A stretch of DNA of 44,569 nt, from NCBI GenBank assembly GCA_018223105.1, contig JAAEYY010000003.1:38955-83523 (forward strand). The letters run 5' to 3'. This stretch comes from a bacterium (GTDB taxonomy: Bacteria > Bacteroidota > Bacteroidia > NS11-12g > UBA9320). Numbering within the stretch: position 1 is the stretch's first letter; each line of letters begins with the position of its first letter. A model generated the notes under the pieces. The model had not been told where the DNA came from. It saw nothing but the letters and a program-made list of their open reading frames with translations, and did no database searches. Below are positions 15,840 to 25,620 of the stretch, piece after piece. The translations under genes were made by a program, and so were the position numbers.

Positions 15840-17427
15840 CGGAGGCCACCTTAAATTCACTGGTTTCGTGAAATGTAATTTTAGGATTGTTCTGCTTGGC
15901 CATATCCAGCATAAATGCAGTTTGAGCCAGAAAGACTAAATTGTCGTCCTTATCCACTACAATATCTTGTGGCTTATACTTAATGAAGTCTTGAATTGCC
16001 TGCTCATCCCCTGTCATCCAACATGCTTTGTGGTATGGAAGTGAATCGAACCGGGCACTCGCATTGTACTCATGTTTGAGACGGTATTGAATTACTTCAA
16101 ACTGAAGTTCTCCTACTGTTCCAATAATTTTCCGGTTACCGGGTTGCTGAGTATACAGTTGTGCAACACCCTCATCAGTCAATTGATCAATTCCTTTTTC
16201 GAGCTGTTTACTTTTCATAGGATCCAGATTAACCACTTCCCTAAACAACTCCGGGCTAAAGCTTGGTATCCCTTGGAATTCAATAGATTCTCCTTCTGTT
16301 AGACCATCGCCTATTTTAAAGTTTCCGGTATCGTATAAACCTACCACATCTCCGGGAAACGCTTCTTCCACAACATCCTTGCTACTCGCGAGAAAGGTAT
16401 ATGGATTAGAAAACCTCATCTTCTTTTCTAAACGAGGGTGATAGTAAAATGTGTTTCGTTCAAACGTTCCGGAGCAAACCCTTAAAAAAGCGATCCTATC
16501 TCTATGGTTTGGATCCAAGTTCGCGTGAATTTTAAAAATAAATCCGGTGAATTTATCTTCAGACGGTTTTACCTCTCGTTTATCAGTTTCTCTGCTTTTG
16601 GGTCCCGGAGCAATATCAATAAAAGTATCCAGCATCTCCTGAACTCCGAAGTTATTTAAAGCAGACCCGAAGAATACAGGAGCTAATAAACCATCGAGAT
16701 ATAAATTCCGATCAAAAGGCTCATATACACCTTCAATGAGTTCAACATCTTCCCTTAATTGATTTGCATCTTCTTCGCCAACTAGCTCATCCAATTTTGT
16801 ATCCTCCAAGGAATCAATAGCTTTATATTCTGCTGCTTTCTTGGTTTTATCCCCTTCAAATAAGTTGAGGGATTGATTGTAAAGTAGGTAAACCCCTTTA
16901 AATCTGCTTCCAATGTTAATTGGCCAACTCAAAGGTCTGGTGCTGATATTTAATTCTTGCTCAAGTTCGTCTAAAAGATCAAATGGGTCTCTACCCTCTC
17001 TATCGAGTTTATTTACGAAAATGATTACCGGAGTGTTTCTCATTCTACAAACCTGCATTAGCTTTCTAGTTTGAGCCTCTACCCCTTTTGCTGCATCTAC
17101 AACCAAGATCACACTATCCACCGCAGTAAGAGTTCGATATGTATCTTCTGCAAAATCTTTGTGACCCGGTGTATCGAGGATATTGACAATTTTACCCTTG
17201 TAATGAAAAGACATTACAGAAGTAGCCACAGAGATACCACGCTGCTTCTCAATCTCCATAAAATCTGAAGTAGCCGTTTTTTTTATCTTGTTGCTCTTTA
17301 CTGCACCGGCAGTTTGTATCGCCCCTCCAAAAAGCAGCAATTTTTCGGTAAGTGTAGTCTTTCCGGCATCCGGGTGAGATATAATTCCGAAGGTTTTGCG
17401 CTTGTCAATTTCCTGTGATAAACTCAT
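15832..17427 (-). CDS. prfC: Peptide chain release factor 3
   Basis: RF3 is the translational GTPase that removes RF1/RF2 from the ribosome after termination. The G domain shows G1 [14 protein letters not shown]2 ISVATSV, G3 DTPGHKDF and G4 NKLDREG. It is followed by the beta-barrel domain 2 and the RF3-specific domain 3 with [19 protein letters not shown] at 17427 ([13 protein letters not shown]) gives 531 residues, the family norm; upstream in-frame sequence to 17481 is excluded because it overlaps the divergent promoter region. A -7 element lies at 17437-17444. Its 3' end shares a palindrome with the convergent gene. Confidence 0.96.
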   Translation of the reverse strand: MSLSQEIDKRKTFGIISHPDAGKTTLTEKLLLFGGAIQTAGAVKSNKIKKTATSDFMEIEKQRGISVATSVMSFHYKGKIVNILDTPGHKDFAEDTYRTLTAVDSVILVVDAAKGVEAQTRKLMQVCRMRNTPVIIFVNKLDREGRDPFDLLDELEQELNISTRPLSWPINIGSRFKGVYLLYNQSLNLFEGDKTKKAAEYKAIDSLEDTKLDELVGEEDANQLREDVELIEGVYEPFDRNLYLDGLLAPVFFGSALNNFGVQEMLDTFIDIAPGPKSRETDKREVKPSEDKFTGFIFKIHANLDPNHRDRIAFLRVCSGTFERNTFYYHPRLEKKMRFSNPYTFLASSKDVVEEAFPGDVVGLYDTGNFKIGDGLTEGESIEFQGIPSFSPELFREVVNLDPMKSKQLEKGIDQLTDEGVAQLYTQQPGNRKIIGTVGELQFEVIQYRLKHEYNASARFDSLPYHKACWMTGDEQAIQDFIKYKPQDIVVDKDDNLVFLAQTAFMLDMAKQNNPKITFHETSEFKVASAN

Positions 17428-17436
17428 AAAAGGCTG

Positions 17437-17444
17437 CAAAATTA
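17437..17444 (-). promoter_or_regulatory. -7 promoter element of prfC
   Basis: On the minus strand this reads TAATTTTG, an exact TAnnTTTG match 9 bp before the preferred prfC ATG. It supports the shorter prfC start, although the 5' leader would be very short. Confidence 0.5.
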
Positions 17445-17467
17445 ATTCTTTAATTAAGTCATCGGGA

Positions 17468-17475
17468 TAAATTTG
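17468..17475 (+). promoter_or_regulatory. -7 promoter element of the cyclophilin operon
   Basis: TAAATTTG matches the consensus exactly, but its last base is only 4 bp from the ATG at 17480. Transcription from it would give an essentially leaderless mRNA. No -33 TTG is visible at 17-23 bp. Confidence 0.5.
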
Positions 17476-17479
17476 CGGC

Positions 17480-18121
17480 ATGAAATGGACGAACCTCTTA
17501 ATATTTACGCTGGTATTGGCGTCTTGTGCTAATCCTTACAAGGAAGTGATTGAAGAATTACAGCTTAAAGATGGCTTGTATGCTGAAATGATAACAAGCA
17601 AAGGAACGATTTACCTGAAGCTAGAGCATGAGAAAACACCTTTAACAGTAGCAAACTTTGCAGGTTTGGCCGAAGGTGTTATCCCGAATGAAGCTAGAGA
17701 CAGTGCTGTACCATTCTACGATAGCCTTACATTTCATAGGGTTATACCAAACTTCATGATTCAAGGTGGAGATCCTAATGGCATTGGTACCGGCGGACCC
17801 GGGTACCGTTTTAAGGATGAGTTTCACGATAGTTTAAAGCACGATAAACCGGGAATCCTTTCTATGGCAAACTCCGGACCTAATACCAATGGTAGTCAAT
17901 TCTTTATTACTCAAAGAGAAACTCCTTGGCTCGATGGAAGACACACCGTATTTGGTCATGTAGTGAAAGGAATGGATGTAGTGAATGAAATCATTAATGT
18001 CCCAAGAATGAAAAACGATAAACCGGCTACTCCAGTTTATATTTTAGATTTAAATATTATAAGAGTTGGAAAAGAGACGAAAGAATACGATCCACTCGAA
18101 ATTTTCAATAAACTCAAGTAA
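17480..18121 (+). CDS. Cyclophilin-type peptidyl-prolyl isomerase, lipoprotein
   Basis: It catalyses cis-trans isomerisation of prolyl bonds, here probably in the periplasm. [16 protein letters not shown] is a type II signal with lipobox LASC, giving lipidation at Cys16. The cyclophilin core carries [19 protein letters not shown] (active Arg in FHR, Gln in MIQGGD), [16 protein letters not shown] and [10 protein letters not shown]. The 213-residue length fits a signal plus one domain. It is first in an operon with the hydrolase that starts immediately after its stop. Its start is divergent from prfC. Confidence 0.93.
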   Translation: MKWTNLLIFTLVLASCANPYKEVIEELQLKDGLYAEMITSKGTIYLKLEHEKTPLTVANFAGLAEGVIPNEARDSAVPFYDSLTFHRVIPNFMIQGGDPNGIGTGGPGYRFKDEFHDSLKHDKPGILSMANSGPNTNGSQFFITQRETPWLDGRHTVFGHVVKGMDVVNEIINVPRMKNDKPATPVYILDLNIIRVGKETKEYDPLEIFNKLK

Positions 18122-18961
18122 TTGTTCGAAAAGAAAGAATTTAAATTTAAAGGTAGCGGCAAGAAATTAATTACCGCAGATCTTACCTTTAAACCTACTG
18201 AGGAAGAGCGCCCTATCTGCATTTTTCTCCATGGCTTTAAAGGCTTTAAAGATTGGGGCTCGTGGCCTCTCGCCGCTGAAGTATTTGCAATTAAAGAGCT
18301 CCCATTCTTTAAAATCAACTTTTCGCATAATGGTACAAGTCCGGCACATCCAACGGAATTTGTTGATCTCGATGCTTTTGGTAAAAATACCTTAAGTATG
18401 GAGCTTGATGAGACCGGTTTAGCTCTTGATTTTATAGAGAAGAACAGGGAAAAACTGGGTTTTAACTGGAACGGTGATTTTTACCTCATTGGTCATAGCA
18501 GAGGCGGTGGAATAGCATTATTAAAGGCATGTCAAGACGACAGAATTCAGAAAGTTGTTACTTGGGCAGCAGTTGCAGATTTCTCGCGATATATTCAGCT
18601 TGCAGATCCAATAGAGTGGCAGGAAAAGGGATTTATCACAGTCCCTAACAGTAGAACAGGACAAGAAATGCCTGTGGGCTTTGAACTCTATCAAGATTAC
18701 TTTAAAAACGAAGACCAATTAAACATTGATCGAAACCTAGAGAAACTAACTCAACCTTTAATGGTAATCCACGGTGAAGAGGATGAAACAGTACCTGAAT
18801 CGCACGCCATGTTTATCTACGAGAATGTCCCTCATGCTATTTTAATTACCCTTGAAGGGGTGGATCATAGTTTTGGTTTATCTCACCCTCTAACAGAGCG
18901 AAAGATTAATGCTAACTTCGCTCGGGTACTTGAAGAAACCATTGAGTTTCTTACCATGTAA
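18122..18961 (+). CDS. Alpha/beta hydrolase
   Basis: A cytoplasmic 279-residue serine hydrolase. The oxyanion region is FLHGFKGFKDWGSW, the nucleophile elbow is GHSRGGG, the acid is in HGEEDETVPESHA and the histidine in GVDHSFG. Substrate is unknown; the family includes esterases and acyl-peptidases. The frame starts with TTG at 18122, directly after the TAA of the cyclophilin gene (0 nt gap). No alternative ATG lies in the conserved N-terminal part, so the TTG start is likely real and translation is coupled. Its stop overlaps the next gene as TAATG. Confidence 0.88.
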   Translation: MFEKKEFKFKGSGKKLITADLTFKPTEEERPICIFLHGFKGFKDWGSWPLAAEVFAIKELPFFKINFSHNGTSPAHPTEFVDLDAFGKNTLSMELDETGLALDFIEKNREKLGFNWNGDFYLIGHSRGGGIALLKACQDDRIQKVVTWAAVADFSRYIQLADPIEWQEKGFITVPNSRTGQEMPVGFELYQDYFKNEDQLNIDRNLEKLTQPLMVIHGEEDETVPESHAMFIYENVPHAILITLEGVDHSFGLSHPLTERKINANFARVLEETIEFLTM

Positions 18962-20172
18962 TGGCAAAACAAATTTCAATTATTGGAGGTGGAGCCGCAG
19001 GTTTTTTTGCTGCAATAAATATAGCTGAGAGAAACCCTAAAGCCAAGATTACTATTTACGAAGGCAGTAATTCTCTACTATCTAAAGTGCTCATTTCCGG
19101 TGGTGGTCGATGTAATGTCACCACAGCTATTCAAGACCCTTTCAGATTGTCGAAGCAATACCCCAGAGGACACGAAGTACTCGAACCTGTATTTAAGAGA
19201 TTTGGGAGTAAAGAAACCTACCAATGGTTTGAAAACAGAGGTGTTCGCCTCAAAACCGAAGAAGATGGCAGGGTATTTCCGAGAAGCAATTCTTCTAGTA
19301 GTATTTACAATGTATTAGTAGACTCTGCTAAGAAATTAGGTGTTAAAGTTGAACTCAACCATCGCCTCAAAGACATTCGTTATATTGAAAACAGCATTGA
19401 GTTAGATTTTCAAGATCAAGTAGTATCGACAGATTATTTAATCTTAAGTACCGGAAGCAATAAACAAGTTTGGGGTATTCTAAGCAAGTTAGGGTATGAA
19501 ATTGTAGCACCTGTTCCCAGTCTATTTACATTCAAGTCTAAAGATCCTGAATTCAAATCTTTGGCGGGTGTTTCCGTTCAAGATGCAGAAGTGCGTATAT
19601 CAGGTGTAAAAGGACAGTTCAATGGGCCATTACTGATTACCCATCGCGGGTTTAGCGGTCCTGCTATTTTAAAATCGAGTGCCTGGTTGGCACAAGAACT
19701 GGAGCAGAAGAATTATAGCTTTGAGCTTATAATTAGTTGGGTCAATCCTTCTCATCGAGCAAAACTTGAAGATTCATTACGAGCGACAGCTGAACAATTC
19801 CCGAAAGAGAAAGTACTGAACTGGAGAGATCACGGGCTTCCTAAACGTTTATATCAGCACTTGTTCGAACGAACAAAACTCCGTGAATACACCAATTGGT
19901 CGGAAATAGGGAAAAAAGGTGTAAAAGCTCTTTTAGAGCAAATTTTTGAATGTAAAATCTCAATTTCGGGCAAAGACACATTTAAGGAAGAGTTTGTAAC
20001 CGCAGGCGGAATTGACCTTAAACAGCTGAATATGAGCAATTTTCAGAGTAAACTTCATCCAGAGATCTACTTTGCAGGAGAAGTATTAAATATTGATGCT
20101 ATTACCGGAGGATTCAATTTTCAGGCCGCATGGTCCGGTGCATTTCTCATTGCAGAAGACCTAACTCGATAA
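18961..20172 (+). CDS. BaiN/HI0933-type NAD(P)/FAD-dependent oxidoreductase
   Basis: A flavoprotein of the HI0933/YhiN family, 403 aa. The N-terminal FAD-binding Rossmann motif is IIGGGAAGFFAAINIAE, the family motif is SGGGRCNVT, and the C-terminal FAD-contact motif is FAGEVLNIDAITGGFNFQAAWSGA-like within residues 370-395. The physiological reaction of the family is not settled; the name BaiN comes from a bile-acid operon and need not apply here. Start ATG overlaps the previous stop by 1 nt (TAATG). Confidence 0.9.
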   Translation: MAKQISIIGGGAAGFFAAINIAERNPKAKITIYEGSNSLLSKVLISGGGRCNVTTAIQDPFRLSKQYPRGHEVLEPVFKRFGSKETYQWFENRGVRLKTEEDGRVFPRSNSSSSIYNVLVDSAKKLGVKVELNHRLKDIRYIENSIELDFQDQVVSTDYLILSTGSNKQVWGILSKLGYEIVAPVPSLFTFKSKDPEFKSLAGVSVQDAEVRISGVKGQFNGPLLITHRGFSGPAILKSSAWLAQELEQKNYSFELIISWVNPSHRAKLEDSLRATAEQFPKEKVLNWRDHGLPKRLYQHLFERTKLREYTNWSEIGKKGVKALLEQIFECKISISGKDTFKEEFVTAGGIDLKQLNMSNFQSKLHPEIYFAGEVLNIDAITGGFNFQAAWSGAFLIAEDLTR

Positions 20173-20200
20173 TATCTAAATTTTATATTTCATTTGCCTT

Positions 20201-21913
20201 ATGCTTAGAGGATTGGCAGTACTACTATTACTTATTTCCAGTATGCTAACGGGACTTGCTCAGTTACCGGATATGATTCAATTGCTTCCGGATTCATCTA
20301 AACTTGAGCGGCTTACTGGCTTGGAAAAAGCTAGAATGTACTATGGTGCAGGGCAATACGTAAAATCGGAGTCTCTATTATTCATTGAATTAGAAAATGG
20401 GACTATGCAATCAGAAGACTTTTTGATGTTTGCAAATTGTTTAATGGCAACCGGTAAACGGGCTCTGGCAAGTGATATGTTTAAAGAGTATCAGCGACTC
20501 TCAGGCAATGAGTATGGTGCAGTTGCCGATATGGTTTCAGGTCTTTTTATGTTGGACAGTGCAAAAGTTCCAATTGAACGAGTTTTCACCACAACCGAAG
20601 GAGTTCATAGTGCAAGCTTCTACGATGGAAAAATTTATTCTGCTAAAAACGGTAGTCTTTATTCTTATATAGCATCCTGTCCTGGAGAGTTGGACGCTGG
20701 TACATATATGGGTCTTAACATATCCGGAATAAGCTCGGTGACCTTCTTTAACGGTGGATTTAGTGCAGTGCTTAGTGCTTATGACCCTAAGACAGAACGT
20801 TTTAATTTATACGAAGTAGAACGGGAAGGTGCTAATTGGAGTAAAGCCAAACGATTGAAGTTTTGTGATCCTGAAATAAATTACCTCCACCCTACCTTGG
20901 ATGAGGAGAAGGGCATCTTGTATTTTTCATCAGATGCAGCAGGTGGTTCCGGTGGTTTTGATTTATACCTCAGTTATTATTCAGGGTCCAAATTTGGTGA
21001 AGCAATTAACCTTGGTTCCAATATTAACACCAACTTTAACGAGCTATATCCTAATTCTCTTAACGGTTGGCTTTACTTTAGTTCAAACGGATACCCTACA
21101 AATGGCGGTTACGATTTGTTTCGCTATAAGATGCTGGATGAGTTCACACCGGTGGTGAAGAATGTAAAAACGTATAACTCCAGGTTTGATGAATTAGCCA
21201 TTGTAATGCAGGACCCACAGCATTTTATCATTAACCGCAATACTTCAAGTGGATTATTCTTGCTTAGTTCTACCCTACCCGGTAAGAAAATAGAGTTTAA
21301 AGGAAGAATACTTGATGAAAAGCAAAATGCAATAGATAATGCTGCAGTCTTGTTATTAAGTGATGCTCAGTACCCTCATTACAGCTTGAGTAATTCAAAG
21401 GGTGGATTTAGAATTATCAATGAAGGAAGTGCTGAAGAAGTTAATGTTCGGATTTTCGCAAGCGGATATTACGCTAAACAGTTCATCTTAAGAAGTAATG
21501 AGAAGAATGAACTGGTACTTCAGAAGATTGAAAATGTAAGTATCGTAAAGGTTATTGAAGTTCCGGTGAAAAATGATACTGCAGATGTTGAATATTACGC
21601 GGGAGATGCTGTAGACAGTTTACCTCCAAAGGAAACAATTCATGATAACTCAGAAAATATTCGGGGGGTAATCCTTCCAGACACTTCTAAGTTTTACGTT
21701 ATTGTTGGATCTTCCAAGGATTATGATTTTGCTTATAGAATTTGGAGTAATTATAAGGAAGATTTCCCGAGTCTTCAAATCATTAAATTTGGTAAATCGC
21801 TGTATCGTATTGGATTTATGGCAGGAACCAATGAGCTAGATGCGGTTTCGGCGCTTCGAGATGCAATTGAGATCAGAAATGATGCTTGGTTAATTAGACC
21901 CGGTTTTCATTAA
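20201..21913 (+). CDS. Envelope protein with TPR-like, PD40 propeller, CRD and SPOR domains
   Basis: The 570-residue protein has a signal peptide (MLRGLAVLLLLISSMLTGLAQ) and TPR-like helices (about 35-125). PD40/WD40-like propeller blades follow, clearest at about 225-320 (LYFSSDAAGGSGGFDLY, WLYFSSNGYPTNGGYDLF). A carboxypeptidase-regulatory-like domain lies at about 365-450 (KIEFKGRILDEKQNAIDNA). The final SPOR-like domain is at about 497-570 (KFYVIVGSSKDYDFAYRIW). SPOR domains bind denuded peptidoglycan glycan strands. The order parallels the PorE-like protein at 25580 except for the last module. It lies 28 bp after the flavoprotein gene. Its stop shares TTAA (21910-21913) with the convergent gene. 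Confidence 0.75.
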   Translation: MLRGLAVLLLLISSMLTGLAQLPDMIQLLPDSSKLERLTGLEKARMYYGAGQYVKSESLLFIELENGTMQSEDFLMFANCLMATGKRALASDMFKEYQRLSGNEYGAVADMVSGLFMLDSAKVPIERVFTTTEGVHSASFYDGKIYSAKNGSLYSYIASCPGELDAGTYMGLNISGISSVTFFNGGFSAVLSAYDPKTERFNLYEVEREGANWSKAKRLKFCDPEINYLHPTLDEEKGILYFSSDAAGGSGGFDLYLSYYSGSKFGEAINLGSNINTNFNELYPNSLNGWLYFSSNGYPTNGGYDLFRYKMLDEFTPVVKNVKTYNSRFDELAIVMQDPQHFIINRNTSSGLFLLSSTLPGKKIEFKGRILDEKQNAIDNAAVLLLSDAQYPHYSLSNSKGGFRIINEGSAEEVNVRIFASGYYAKQFILRSNEKNELVLQKIENVSIVKVIEVPVKNDTADVEYYAGDAVDSLPPKETIHDNSENIRGVILPDTSKFYVIVGSSKDYDFAYRIWSNYKEDFPSLQIIKFGKSLYRIGFMAGTNELDAVSALRDAIEIRNDAWLIRPGFH

Positions 21914-23964
21914 TCGCGCCAAAGCTCATCATCAAGCTTCAAACTGTAAACTCCACTGCCATAGGTAGATACATAAATAATTTTCTTGTTATAATCGATT
22001 TCAAAATCGCGTACCGCTATTGCCGGAAAAGCATAATCAAGTTTCACCCATTGGTCTTGATATTGATTTCTGAAATAAATACCATCTAGGGTTGACACTA
22101 ATAATCCCGATTGAGATCCTTCAATCCATTGAATTTTAAAACTATTGTGAATTGAAATTCCATCTGACCAGTTTTCCCAAGTATCTCCCCCATCTAAACT
22201 GCGATATACCTTATTTACCAAACTGTCATCCATCAATCCAAGACTAACATAAACTTCTGCTGGATTTTGTGGATTACTTACTACGGAACTCACATACCGC
22301 CAATTGAGGATGGGTAATGACTCTGTAATATCAGTCCAATGCTCTCCGCCATCGTAAGTCCTGAAGAACTTACCCGATAATGCAGCACTTCCCCAGGTTG
22401 GCTGATCGAAAGCAAAATACATGATCTCGGGATGAGCTGAATTCAAAGTAAAGCAGCTGGCTTTATACCCTTTATTATCGAGCCCTTCCGTGAGATTTTT
22501 CCAGGATTTTCCATTGTACAACCATAATTGATCACCCAAGTATAATAGTGAATCCTTGCTGCCTGGATATTTGCCGTACTTTGCCGTAAAAGGAGTCATT
22601 TTAGCAGGTGGTTCATTGACGTAAATTGGTTCAGAAGTCGTTTTATTTACCGCTCTGGCATTCCCTGAAACCATGATATAAACCTTGTCCTCCATCTCTA
22701 GAATATCCCCTCCATCGCCATAAATTTCGCCTAAATGCGTCCATTCTCCATTCGAGTATTTCATGGTGCCGACATCCTGGCATCCAATCATAAAGCCTTC
22801 ACCGGTGAGGCCCAAACCGTAAACCATCACTCCCGTCATACCATAACCTGTAATATTGGTCCATGTATTTCCCTGATCTGAAGATGTAAAAACACCTCCA
22901 TCTGTTCCCAGGTAGCAAGTGCCATCTTTGTGATAATAAACTGAGCGGATATCATCATGAACAAATTGAGGAGTTTGATAAGCAGGTGTCGACATCAATT
23001 TAAAGTTGGGCTCTGTTTCTGTGCTGATAAAGACCCTCACAGCCCCAATTAATATTTCATTGGGATTAGCAGGACTAATATGGAGTTCTGCATGGTTAAT
23101 ATCAAATCGATTTATTGTTCTTGTATTATGAACATTGGCCCATGTCTTTCCGGAGTCTTTGCTTTCGTCTAACCACAATCTGCCTTTGTAAGAGTACGCA
23201 GCTAGAAAGCGGGCTGAGTTATGAGGATCTGCACAGATCGCTATTCTTTGAACCGGTCCACTTTCATCGCTAAGTTGGCTCAATGAAGAAGTAATTTGAG
23301 TCCAGGCTTCACCTTGGTTATTAGATATTAAAAGCTCCCTACCAGAAACTAAAATGGTCTTCCCATCCTTTGACTCTGCGATATGCCTTAAATTCAAGCT
23401 TTTATCTTCATACATTACATCCCAATCTTTAGCCCTATTTGTGCTGAGATATATTTTGGTTGGGCTGATAGCAAGTATTGATTTGGACCTTTCCAGAATA
23501 TCAATTCCCCAAATCGGGGTTTTATCTTGAGGTTTGAAAGTGAGTCCTGTCGGTTTCCAGGTTCTACCTTTATTTCTGCTACAGTAAACTCCAAGTCCAA
23601 AATCATCATTGTAATGAGTTAAACCTGTAGCTATAAAAATTTCTTTGCCATCTACTGCGATATCCAAAACACCAATACGCAATCCAAGATCAAAAATTTG
23701 ACGCCAATGCTCTCCTCCATCTTCACTCAGAAATAATCCATTCGTGATATGACCTGCCAGTATTCGTTCTTTATCATCACTTACATATAAAGACTCAATC
23801 CAAGCCATTCCAACACCGCACCACCGACCACTATCAATCGTTGTTTCAGGTGTAACAAAAGGACCTAAATGAGTCCATTCATAGCTCGATTTTGAAAGTT
23901 GTCCTGAAACCTGCAATAAGATCAGGCAGGGCAAGAGTGCACCAATTAATCGTTTATATAACAT
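21910..23964 (-). CDS. Secreted BNR/Asp-box propeller protein (sortilin/Vps10-like)
   Basis: A signal peptide (about 1-21, ending LLQVSGQ) is followed by a 660-residue propeller. About eight Asp-box motifs of the S-x-D-x-G-x-x-W type are visible: LSEDGGEHW, SRNKGRTW, SNNQGEAW, SKDSGKTW, SSDQGNTW, TYDGGEHW and SLDGGDTW. Proteins of this kind are annotated as sialidase-like or YCF48/Vps10-like; no sialidase catalytic set is recognised, so a binding or scaffolding role is more likely. There is no visible T9SS C-terminal domain. It overlaps the LysE-type gene upstream by 11 bp and its 3' end overlaps the SPOR protein. Confidence 0.8.
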   Translation of the reverse strand: MLYKRLIGALLPCLILLQVSGQLSKSSYEWTHLGPFVTPETTIDSGRWCGVGMAWIESLYVSDDKERILAGHITNGLFLSEDGGEHWRQIFDLGLRIGVLDIAVDGKEIFIATGLTHYNDDFGLGVYCSRNKGRTWKPTGLTFKPQDKTPIWGIDILERSKSILAISPTKIYLSTNRAKDWDVMYEDKSLNLRHIAESKDGKTILVSGRELLISNNQGEAWTQITSSLSQLSDESGPVQRIAICADPHNSARFLAAYSYKGRLWLDESKDSGKTWANVHNTRTINRFDINHAELHISPANPNEILIGAVRVFISTETEPNFKLMSTPAYQTPQFVHDDIRSVYYHKDGTCYLGTDGGVFTSSDQGNTWTNITGYGMTGVMVYGLGLTGEGFMIGCQDVGTMKYSNGEWTHLGEIYGDGGDILEMEDKVYIMVSGNARAVNKTTSEPIYVNEPPAKMTPFTAKYGKYPGSKDSLLYLGDQLWLYNGKSWKNLTEGLDNKGYKASCFTLNSAHPEIMYFAFDQPTWGSAALSGKFFRTYDGGEHWTDITESLPILNWRYVSSVVSNPQNPAEVYVSLGLMDDSLVNKVYRSLDGGDTWENWSDGISIHNSFKIQWIEGSQSGLLVSTLDGIYFRNQYQDQWVKLDYAFPAIAVRDFEIDYNKKIIYVSTYGSGVYSLKLDDELWRD

Positions 23965-24619
23965 TACGCAGGATCGAAAATAGACCTACAAGAATGAAAA
24001 ACAAGCCAACTATTCGGTTTAATTTCGAACCTAGTTCGGTTGAAATTTTATTTCTATATCTGCGAGCCAGATAAATATAAACCGAGAGTATAATGAGAGC
24101 ACCAAATGCGGCACCGAATGCGAAGCTAAATTTAGGACTAATCCATCCTGCTGCATCAAAATTAATCATCTGAGAACGTTGAGGTAAAAAATTTAAAGAA
24201 TCTGTCTTTAATAAAATTAATATACCCGACCAGAAGAAAATAAGTTGAGGATTAAGCGAAGCCAATAAAAAGCCTTTAAAGAATGAACCTGTTTTACTGG
24301 GCTTTGTATTAATATTTTCTTTTGGTTTGGCATTAGCGCTTACAAAATAGTAATAGAAGCCAATTCCTAGCATGATAACACCCACTGCTATTCCTATGGC
24401 AGTCTTGTAAGACTTTAGTCCATCAATAAACTCCGTTCCATAAATTGCAATGAGCGTATACGGAATTTCCGGAAGTACTCCTCCAAGAGCTAAGAAAAAG
24501 GCTTGTTTCCCGCCCTTGTTAATTGTAGTTTGAATTACAGCCACGTTTACCAAGCCTAACTGCAAAGAACCCCAGAAGCTAATTAAGCTTGCAGCGATAA
24601 AGGCTATCAATCCATCCAC
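23954..24619 (-). CDS. LysE/RhtB family amino-acid exporter-like membrane protein
   Basis: This 221-residue integral membrane protein has about six hydrophobic helices. The LysE N-terminal pattern is present (FWGSLQLGLVNVAVIQTTI, then GKQAFFLALGGVLPE). A charged loop lies near residue 115-130 and the downstream helix contains LLASLNPQLIFFWSGIL, typical of the family's LNPK/N region. The substrate is unknown. The frame starts with GTG at 24619. Its 3' end overlaps the BNR propeller gene by 11 bp, so both are probably in one transcript. Confidence 0.8.
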   Translation of the reverse strand: MDGLIAFIAASLISFWGSLQLGLVNVAVIQTTINKGGKQAFFLALGGVLPEIPYTLIAIYGTEFIDGLKSYKTAIGIAVGVIMLGIGFYYYFVSANAKPKENINTKPSKTGSFFKGFLLASLNPQLIFFWSGILILLKTDSLNFLPQRSQMINFDAAGWISPKFSFAFGAAFGALIILSVYIYLARRYRNKISTELGSKLNRIVGLFFILVGLFSILRNVI

Positions 24620-24696
24620 GCCCCAAAAGTTGTTTAAAAAATATTGGCTACCAAACCTTTTCTTAGGAAAAGATATACTAAGCTTGCCGAAGATTT

Positions 24697-25089
24697 ATGG
24701 ACAGTTTGGTAATTGAAGGGACCATTGTACAAAAGCTTGACCCTCAGGAGGGCGTGAGTGCAAGAGGTCAATGGAAGAAACAAGATTTTATCATAGAAAC
24801 CAATGATCAGTATCCAAAGAAAGTTTGTGTATGCTGTTGGAATGATAAAATAGATGATTTAGCGCAATACAATATCCACGACAGTATTAGAGTGGGTATC
24901 AATATTGAATCAAGAGAGTATAATAAGCGTTGGTACACCGATATTAAAGCCTGGAAAATTGAACCCTTAACCCAGAAAACCGGTACAGGAAGCAGTTCAA
25001 ATGCCAGTGAAGGTTCAACAGCTAATAGCGGATCTGATGATGTCTTAGGGATCAGCTTTTCCGACGAAGACGAGGAACTCCCATTTTAA
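24697..25089 (+). CDS. DUF3127 protein with SSB-like acidic tail
   Basis: A 130-residue protein. Residues 1-95 form a beta-rich, OB-fold-like domain (LVIEGTIVQKLDPQEGVSARG at the start, KRWYTDIKAWKIEPL at the end). Then come a Ser/Gly/Asn linker and the acidic tip SDEDEELPF. The tail resembles the DDDIPF tip of single-stranded DNA-binding protein SSB, which recruits repair enzymes. DUF3127 function is not established; DNA binding is inference from this layout. A -7-like TAAGCTTG (24679-24686, one mismatch) precedes it. Phosphodiesterase and PorE-like genes follow in the same direction. Confidence 0.85.
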   Translation: MDSLVIEGTIVQKLDPQEGVSARGQWKKQDFIIETNDQYPKKVCVCCWNDKIDDLAQYNIHDSIRVGINIESREYNKRWYTDIKAWKIEPLTQKTGTGSSSNASEGSTANSGSDDVLGISFSDEDEELPF

Positions 25090-25095
25090 TTCATC

Positions 25096-25620
25096 ATGGC
25101 AAAGGAAATCCTGTTGATTTCTGATAGTCATGGTTACAGCGATGAAAAACTATTAGAGCATGCTGCTGCAGTAGATGAAGTGTGGCATGCCGGAGACTGG
25201 GGCGGTATAGAACTCAGTGATCAAATAGTTCAAAAAACTCCTATTCGTGGAGTATTTGGTAATATTGACGGAACTATCATAAGAAAAGTCTACCCAAAAG
25301 AGTTAATATTTGACTGTGAGGGACTTAAGGTCTACATGATTCATATTGGTGGATATCCGGGTAGATATGCCAAAGGTATTTTAGATAAATTGCAATTAAT
25401 AAAACCCGATTTATTTATTACCGGGCATTCTCATATCTGTAAAGTAGTAAAGGATAAGAAATTGAATTTACTGCACTTTGATCCGGGAGCCATTGGTAAC
25501 AAAGGCTTCCATAAAGTGAGAACCATGCTTAGATTTAAAGTATCTCAGGGTAAGATAGAAGACCTTAGGGTAATCGAATATGAAAAGAATTTTAAAGACC
25601 AGACTACTAGTACCCATTAG
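25096..25620 (+). CDS. YfcE/MJ0936-type metallophosphoesterase
   Basis: A small (174 aa) calcineurin-fold phosphodiesterase. All metal-binding blocks are present: ISDSHGYSD, EVWHAGDWG, VFGNIDG, MIHIGGYPG and FITGHSHICK. Family members hydrolyse phosphodiesters in vitro; the physiological substrate is unknown. It starts 6 bp after the DUF3127 stop. Its C-terminal 41 bp overlap the start of the PorE-like gene in another frame. Confidence 0.9.
   Translation: MAKEILLISDSHGYSDEKLLEHAAAVDEVWHAGDWGGIELSDQIVQKTPIRGVFGNIDGTIIRKVYPKELIFDCEGLKVYMIHIGGYPGRYAKGILDKLQLIKPDLFITGHSHICKVVKDKKLNLLHFDPGAIGNKGFHKVRTMLRFKVSQGKIEDLRVIEYEKNFKDQTTSTH

Noticed and set aside
21910..23964. T9SS cargo status of the BNR propeller protein
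   Set aside because: The C-terminus ends in propeller sequence; neither type A nor type B sorting motifs are visible.
25580..25620. Possible frameshift because of the 41-bp overlap between the phosphodiesterase and the PorE-like gene
   Set aside because: Both ends make sense: the phosphodiesterase motifs are complete and the PorE-like signal peptide begins exactly at the ATG. It is a genuine overlap.
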